DNA from: Vanessa cardui | Lineage: Eukaryota; Arthropoda; Insecta; Lepidoptera; Nymphalidae | Direction of reading: 5' to 3' | DNA: 64,000 nt | Assembly: GCF_905220365.1 (NCBI RefSeq) | Contig: NC_061140.1 | Coordinates: 3,040,501 to 3,104,500 of the forward strand | Shown: in pieces, positions 57,950 through 64,000 of the stretch | Position numbering within the stretch: the first letter of the stretch is position 1 | How the letters are laid out: every line of letters begins with the position of its first letter | The notes under the pieces: model-generated | Database searches by the model: none | What the model saw: the letters and a program-made list of their open reading frames with translations, nothing else | What the model was told of the DNA's origin: nothing | Translations under genes and position numbers: made by a program

Positions 57950-58350
57950 AAATCTATGTCTACATACATTAAAATTGAAGTGTCTGTTTGCTATATTAAA
58001 ATAACCGCTCTTTATAAAATACATATGTATGTACGTATACGCGATATCTATACCAGAAAAATATTTTTTCAATTTTGGTTAGGCTATCTTGTCCGTCTAT
58101 TTGTCCCGGCTAATCGATTTTTGATGGGACTTTCACTGGCAGAAAGCTGATTTAATAAGGTGTAACTAGGTTTTCATGTTAAATTAAAAAAATACGAATT
58201 TGCGGGAACAGATAGTTAAAAGCTTTATGCTTTATACCTGTTATTTGTATCTATTAATATAAATCGCGTCAAAAAACGTGGCGTAATTTTAAAGATGTAA
58301 GCAGTAAGTATGTAGGAATTCACAGCGGTAAATGACTTTATTAACCGACT
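57950..58350 (+). repeat. Old dispersed repeat related to 4180-5300
   Basis: AAGTGTCTGTTTGCTATATT and GGGACTTTCACTGGCAGAAA, then GTGGCGTAATTTTAAAGATG. Class unknown. Confidence 0.5.
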
Positions 58351-58687
58351 TCATTTTATAAGCTAGTGTTATATAAGCTATTTAGGGGCTCTTTTAATAG
58401 TTATCACTAAACCATCATCACACATGATCGTGATGAAGGTGACTGATTATCGGGTTCAATATATTCGTTTACGTTAAATCACGCCATCATATTGACATTA
58501 CGTATCACGATTTACTAACATGCTTGATCGCGTTATGACGATTTTTCACTCACTCGGTGTAAACGTTTTACACTATGTATTGAGAGTACCTATACATATA
58601 TTCTATATCTACTAGCATAAATGTTATATTTTAAAAAGCAGCGGTTTTGTTTTAAGTATGTAGTGACATCTGCCCAACTTAATTGAG

Positions 58688-58800
58688 TAGGTATCTTCTC
58701 GGTAGAATCTACTTTCCGAGCCGGTGGTAGCTTCACTTAATTGTTAATTGACGATTCAAAAGTGCTTGTAAAAGCCCACTCGATTAAATTTTATTTTGAT
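58688..58800 (-). repeat. Family B repeat
   Basis: TCTCGGTAGAATCTACTTTC, GCCGGTGGTAGCTTCACTTA and GACGATTCAAAAGTGCTTGT, ending TTTTATTTTGATTTTGATT. Confidence 0.8.
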
Positions 58801-58804
58801 TTTG

Positions 58805-59320
58805 ATTGAGTAATTACTAATATTTGTATTTAATCCTCTTAAGCTTATCAGGTCTTAGGAGTGCAGAGCAGACGACTATAGTCCAAGGGGTCAGGATACA
58901 TCCGGCGACTTTTTATAACGCTAGTTGGCCCGTAAACCACCACCTATTTAAAAATATTACATAAAACGCAATGCTAGATTCATAGGTCCTATACGCAAAT
59001 ATTTAAGATTTTACAAGACATCAAGGTTTAATGTAATTGGTAAGCGAATTTGTGGTAAAAAAAAAAAATCTACCATTTAGCCAATGAAGGTCACGTTCCG
59101 CTAAGGTATGTAGATCTGATATTGTGTTTGAGCAATAATCCGCTGCCCTTGACCCGACGCTGCAGTCAGGATTATCTCCAAACGACGGAATTCCTTAACA
59201 GTTAATTGCATTGCCTTGTACATCGCGTGTAAATCGCGTGCTTATAATACGAAATTATTTCAGTATGTCATAACAGATTTATATACAAAATCAAGGTAAA
59301 ATTCATTTATTCGCCTATTC
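58805..59320. other. AT-rich sequence, nothing recognised
   Basis: No supported feature. Confidence 0.4.
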
Positions 59321-59321
59321 C

Positions 59322-59620
59322 TGAGATGGCCCATTGGTTAGAACGCGTGCATCTTAATCGATGAGTTTGCGTTCAAATCCAGGCAAGCACCACTATATTT
59401 ATGCGCTTAATTTGTGTTTATAATTCATCTCGTGCTCGGCGGTGAAGGAAAACATCTTTAGGAAACCTGCATGTGTCTAATGTCATTGAAATTCAGCCAC
59501 ATGTGCATTCGACCAACTCCATTGGAGCAGCGTGGTGGAATATGTTCCAAACCCGCTCCTCAATGGGAGAGGCCTTAGACCAGTAGTGGGAAATTTACAG
59601 GCTGTTACTTTACTTTTACT
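59322..59620 (+). repeat. Metulj-like SINE, full length
   Basis: Head GAGATGGCCCATTGGTTAGA with altered B box (GCGTTCAAATCC), tail TTTACAGGCTGTTACTTTAC. Confidence 0.85.
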
Positions 59621-59781
59621 TTTTTTACTATTGATTATAAAACTAAACAATACCACCGGTTGGGAAAAGAAAATACCTCGACCTGAGAAGTACCGGTGGG
59701 AGAATACATACATAATATATACTATACTATTTATATACATTTATTCAATATGAAAAGCTATACAGCCAGTTGCATAGTTGT

Positions 59782-62300
59782 CATCATCATCATCATCATC
59801 AACAGCCTATTTTTGTCCACTGCTGGACATAGGCCTCTCCCAGTGCACGCCACTGTGGTCTTTCTCCGGCTACTCGCATCCAGCTCCTGCCTGCCGCCTT
59901 GCGTATATCGTCACTCCACCGTGCCTGAGGACGTCCTACACTACGTTTGCCGAGACGCGGTCTCCACTCTAGAACATGTTTTCCCCAACGGTTGTCGGTT
60001 CTACGACAAATATGACCAGCCCATTGCCACTTCAGCTTACTAATCCGGTGGGCTATGTCGATGACTTTGGTTCTTTGACGGATCACCTCATTTCTGATGC
60101 GATCCCTCAAAGAAACGCCGAGCATAGCCCTTTCCATAGCACGCTGAGCGACTTTAAGCTGGTGGACCAGCCTTGTCGTGAGTGTCCACGTTTCGGCTCC
60201 GTATGTTATGACGGGTAGGACGCACTGATTGAAGACTTTCGTCTTAAGGCACTGTGGGATCGACGATGTTAAGATTCGACGTAACTTCCCAAACGCTGCC
60301 CAACCCAGCTGAATTCTTCTATTCACCTCGTCCTCAAGGTTGTTTCTACCTAATCGCAGAGTCTGCCCGAGGTAGACATATTTTTGATCAACTTTGAGGA
60401 CGGTACCGTGTATCGTAGTCGGTTCCGGTAGAACATGTTCATTGAACATGATCTTGGTTTTATCCAAGTTCATCCGTAGGCCGATACGCATAGAAGAATC
60501 AGCCAGCTCGTTCAGCATTTGTTGTAGGTCCTGCAGCGTTTCTGTCACGATGACGATGTCGTCTGCGAATCTCAAGTGAGAGATGTATTCGCCATTGATG
60601 TTAATGCCACGTCCTTTCCAGTTCAGCGTCTTGAACATATCCTCCATTGCATTAGTGAACAATTTGGGGGAAATAACGTCCCCTTGTCTCACTCCTCGAT
60701 GCAATGGTATGGGATTTGTTTGCTGATTCTGTACTCGGACGGACATGGTGGCAGCTTCTTAGAGACATCTCATCACTTGGATGTATCGCCAATTAACTTG
60801 GCAACGCTGCAGGGACTCCAGAACAGCCCAGATTTCAACCAAGTCAAAGGCCTTCTCATAGTCCACGAATGCAAGACACAGGGGCCGATTATACTCATGG
60901 GACTTCTGTATAATCTGCCGCACTGTATGGATGTGGTCTATGGTGCCGTATCCGGTCCGAAACCCGGCCTGCTCCGGGGGTTGGAATTCGTCGAATCTTC
61001 GCGCAAGACGGTTCGTGATCACTCTTGAAAACAGCTTATAGACGTGGCTCAGTAGGGATATGGGACGATAGTTCTTCAGCAGGGTTTTGTCTCCCTTTTT
61101 GAAGAACAGGACGACCACACTCCTACTCCACGCCTCCGGAGTTCTCCCTTCGAAGAGGACAGAGTTAAAAAGCGTCTGAAGTTTCCTAAGTACCGGTTTA
61201 CCTCCCGCTTTTAATAGCTCTGTGGTAACGCCGTCCTCTCCAGGGGCTTTTCCATTTTTAAGCTGTCCAAGAGCAGTCTCGATTTCGCCAATACTGACTT
61301 CAGGCAGATCTTCGGAGAAATGGCGTGTTAATGTAGCTCTAGGATCCTCATTTTCGGGATCAGGTCGAGATGCATGCGATGCGTATAACCGGCCGTAGAA
61401 GTCCTCTACTTCCGAAAGTACTGCCGGCTTAGAAGAAACGACTTCTCCACTTGCTGTGGTCAACTTCGTCAGGTGGCTCCTTCCAAGAGATTGTACGAAC
61501 ACCTTAGACCCCCGATTCTGCTCAATAGCTCTTTCTATTGCAAGAGTATTGGAGTACCGGAGGTCGTGTCGTACGCGCCTGCTGATCTCTTGGTTTAATT
61601 GCCGTTTCTCTGACGAAGTGACAGGTGGGTTTTCACGTCGTTTCTTCATGAGCCCCAAAGTCTCTTCCGAAAGGTTCGACTTCCTGCCCTTACGCTGCAT
61701 GCCACAATATCTCGTGCCTTCTTCCCTGAGAATTCGAACTACATTTTCGAGGTTCTGGTTTACGTCAGTTGTGGTTTCCACGGCAGCGAATCGGTTCTCC
61801 AGGATTGACTGGAATGTTTCAGATCCCGCAATGGTTTGGAGCAGCTTTGGTCGGAGCGTGGACTTCATCAGACTGGCGCGCTCGGCCTTAAAATTGATAT
61901 TCAGAGAGCCTCGGAGGAGTCGGTGATCACTACCGGTATTGAACCTGTTAATCACTGAGACGTCTCTGAATATATGCCTCTTGTCCGTCATTATGAAGTC
62001 GATCTCGTTTTTTGTCATAGTGTCGGGGCTTTGCCACGTCCACTTCCTTTGCGGCTGCTTCTTGAAGAAGGAGTTCATCAAGAAGAGCCCCTCCCGTTCG
62101 AGGAAGTTGACAAGCATTTGCCCCCTATGATTCCTGCTTCCAAATCCATGGGGTCCTACTACCGATTCGCTGCAGTTCTGTACTCCCACTTTAGCGTTGA
62201 AGTCCCCCATGACAACGTTGTAGTGGGTTTTCGTGGTGAAGTGGAGGGCCCTCGATATGTCATAGAATAATTCTTCCACTTCATCGTCCATAGTTCATAG
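59782..62300 (-). mobile_element. RTE-type LINE, 5'-truncated, with 11-bp target duplication
   Basis: A 2519-bp insertion flanked by TGCATAGTTGT on both sides (59771-59781 and 62301-62311). Its 3' end is a (GAT)n tail on the minus strand, and coding sequence runs to within a few bases of it, as in RTE elements. The 5' end falls inside the endonuclease, so the promoter and first part of the protein are missing. This is the usual outcome of incomplete target-primed reverse transcription. The intact duplication and largely open frame suggest a fairly recent insertion. Confidence 0.85.
59799..62291 (-). pseudogene. RTE endonuclease/reverse transcriptase, one stop codon
   Basis: One continuous frame of about 830 codons with a single TAA at 60759-60761. 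Before the stop: the C-terminal part of the AP-like endonuclease (MGDFNAKVG at residues 28-36, SDHR at 121-124), a linker, and RT fingers (LKNGKAPGEDGV, NYRPISLL, AGFRTGYGT, FVDYEKAFD). After the stop: RGVRQGDVISPKLF, catalytic LRFADDIVIV and the C-terminal region to the tail. FADD is intact. The protein nicks DNA and copies element RNA at the nick. It is non-functional here from the stop and the missing N-terminus. The fragment at 21059-21835 is a close relative. Confidence 0.85.
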
Positions 62301-62311
62301 TGCATAGTTGT

Positions 62312-63045
62312 ATGAAGTGCTTATTTGAATTTAGTTCGTTTCTTTTGTACAAGTAAGGAGGCTGTTGAAAAAAACACCATATTTCAACAGCGGTATTTTT
62401 TCTCTATTTTAGCAATGTTAGCTAATTTTTTGTGTTGTGGTCTGAACTTTGGTATTCCTACGTACGTAGTTGACAATGTCCTCTTCAAATCCTCTTTTAT
62501 ATTTTTTATGTTTAACAATTAATTGTATTGTTTAGGTAATGATAGGCTTTAATAATGATATGGTCTTACTCGAAATAACATATCCAAAAGAATGATATAT
62601 ATTTTCTTTTTATTTTTTTTTATTATAATATTATATCACACGGCTTCTCTGGCATTTAGAGGGTTGGTAGCTTACGTATTTCCTTCGAATTCCTCATCAA
62701 ATTCGTTTCATTGGCAAAGAACAAAATACAAACAGATATAGAGTTCATTAAAAATAACGTCAAGATTATCTACCGACCCAAAAATCTCCAATTAAAAAAA
62801 CTTTAATACTCTGTCTCAAGATGCCATAAGCTTAATCTAGATTGAATTATTTACTCATTAAAAGAAGTTCAAAGTTGAGAACATTTCAAGGAGTTAATCT
62901 AGATCATTTGATGAGGGCAATAGATATCCTTTGTAGCGTACAACAGATAAGTTAGACTTGGTCTCATGGCTCCCCATCATTCAAACTATAATTAACGTCA
63001 TCTTCTCATTATAAGATTCAAAGAGGTTATGTAATAATAAGTAAT
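62312..63045. other. AT-rich sequence, nothing recognised
   Basis: No supported feature. Confidence 0.4.
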
Positions 63046-63047
63046 AA

Positions 63048-63345
63048 GAGCCAAGATGGCCCAGTGGTTAGAACGCGTGCATCCGTTAATCGACGATCGC
63101 GGGTTCAAACTCAGGCAAGCACCACTGAATATTCATGTGCTTAATTTGTGTTTGTAATTCATCTCGTGATCGGCGGTGAAGGAAAACATCGTGAGGAAAC
63201 CTGCATGTGTCTAATTTCATAGAAATTCTGCCACACGTGTATTCCACCGACTTGCATTGGATCAGCGTGGTGGAATATGTTCCAAACCTTCGGGTCAAAA
63301 GGAAAGGAGGCCTTTGGAGTGAAATTTATAGGCTGTTGGTGTTAA
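63048..63345 (+). repeat. Metulj-like SINE, near full length
   Basis: GAGCCAAGATGGCCCAGTGG, GGGTTCAAACTCAGG, ATCGTGAGGAAACCTGCATG, tail TTATAGGCTGTTGGTG. Confidence 0.85.
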
Positions 63346-63349
63346 GTAA

Positions 63350-63765
63350 TGTAATAATAATAATTTAAAGAAAACTGTCTATGTTTGCCCGCCAATAGAC
63401 AAGTTAATATAAAAAATATACCCTGTTCTTGGTATTGTAATATTATTTTGTGTATAATTTATGTTTTTATATACGGCCTTCGTAAATATTTGCTCAGCGT
63501 ACAAAACTGATAGAAAATACCTTCGAGCAATGATTTTGGCTTTTGTTAAAACTTTATTGTTTATAAAGTATTTTAAAATTAATTATGCTTAAATATTATG
63601 TAAGCCGTTAACTTTCGGTTTACATCAGATCATAAGACAAAAGGCGATCGGAGTACTCGGAGCATTATAGCAAGTCAACAAAAGCGACTACAAAATAAAC
63701 ATCGTATACTTATATAACTTCTCGCTATTACGAAATGGCGCGTCTTTTGCTAAGACTCTTCGAAC
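63350..63765. other. AT-rich sequence, nothing recognised
   Basis: No supported feature. Confidence 0.4.
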
Positions 63766-63767
63766 CT

Positions 63768-63860
63768 AAAACGGCCTCCTTGGTCGAGTTTAGTGTTACC
63801 GCTTTTCATGGACACGCCACTGCGAGGTCCCGGGTTCGAATCCCGGTCGAATCGATGCAG
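63768..63860 (+). repeat. Family D tRNA-derived SINE, head
   Basis: CGGCCTCCTTGGTCGAGTTT and a perfect B box GGGTTCGAATCCC. The body differs from the other family D copies soon after TCGATGCAG. Confidence 0.7.
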
Positions 63861-63883
63861 AAAGAGTTCATTTTACTCGGACA

Positions 63884-64000
63884 CCGGCTCCTAATATAAC
63901 AATAACTACGTTATATAATGGTAAATCAACTTTTAAGTAGTCTTATATTTTTCATTTCATTTTACAATTTACATAGACGGACTCTGAAAAATATTTTGAA
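63884..64000. repeat. Second copy of the 12830-13042 insertion sequence
   Basis: Shares CTAATATAACAATAACTACG, TTTTAAGTAGTCT and TTTCATTTCATTTTAC with 12838-12952, and runs off the window. Confidence 0.65.

Noticed and set aside
59799..62291. A host protein gene of over 800 codons
   Set aside because: Endonuclease and reverse transcriptase motifs, a GAT tail and a target-site duplication show it is a LINE.

Overview
The window looks like AT-rich, gene-poor nuclear DNA from a lepidopteran insect, probably a butterfly. The evidence is the repeat content. There are about fifteen copies of a tRNA-derived SINE of the kind described as Metulj in Heliconius, whose 3' end reads CAGGCTGTTGTTG. There are many copies of a dispersed repeat containing CCGGTTTGAAGGGTGAGTGA, and of a LINE-tail-like repeat beginning TCAAAATAAACTTTATTCAA. 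RTE and CR1/Jockey-type LINEs and a Helitron with a Rep-like remnant are also present. No complete host protein gene was found. At most, two short exon-like stretches on the + strand (13566-13640 and 41362-41508) may belong to a host gene. These family names are from memory and were not searched.

Region 1 (1-12433) is the most unusual part. Positions 1-5610 recur at 6822-12431 with a constant offset of 6821 bp, and I noticed one substitution. The repeated block carries a minus-strand, gypsy-like LTR element with an intact gag-like ORF, a broken protease, and only the first residues of reverse transcriptase before the sequence turns into minisatellites. The unit 5611-12433 begins and ends with perfect 21-bp inverted repeats. 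The copy A/copy B junction is a palindrome with 19-bp arms and a 2-bp centre. Either this is a head-to-tail tandem of a TIR-bounded unit that swallowed a retroelement, or a fold-back template switch made the duplication (or the assembly did).

Region 2 (12434-19367) is old repeat mosaic with SINEs and one nested insertion. Region 3 (19368-22622) is a decayed Helitron with TC and CTAG ends between A and T, a Rep remnant with an H-A-H motif, and a 5'-truncated RTE LINE inside it. A CR1/Jockey-like LINE fragment follows directly (22624-23356). Region 4 (23400-43500) is intergenic or intronic sequence with SINEs, minisatellites and two notable inverted repeats (30001-30080 and 42581-42756). Region 5 (43534-45766) is a 2.2-kb TTAA-flanked element with 22-bp terminal inverted repeats and GC-rich ends. 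Region 6 (45767-59770) is more repeat mosaic, including a tRNA-Glu-like SINE at 47336. Region 7 (59771-62311) is an RTE-type LINE with an 11-bp target-site duplication. Its endonuclease/RT frame is broken, as far as visible, by one stop codon. The window ends in SINEs.

The genes do not form a host pathway. What the window shows is a history of nested mobile elements, several of them non-autonomous and dependent on proteins encoded elsewhere. Boundaries of old repeats are approximate, usually within about 10-20 bp.
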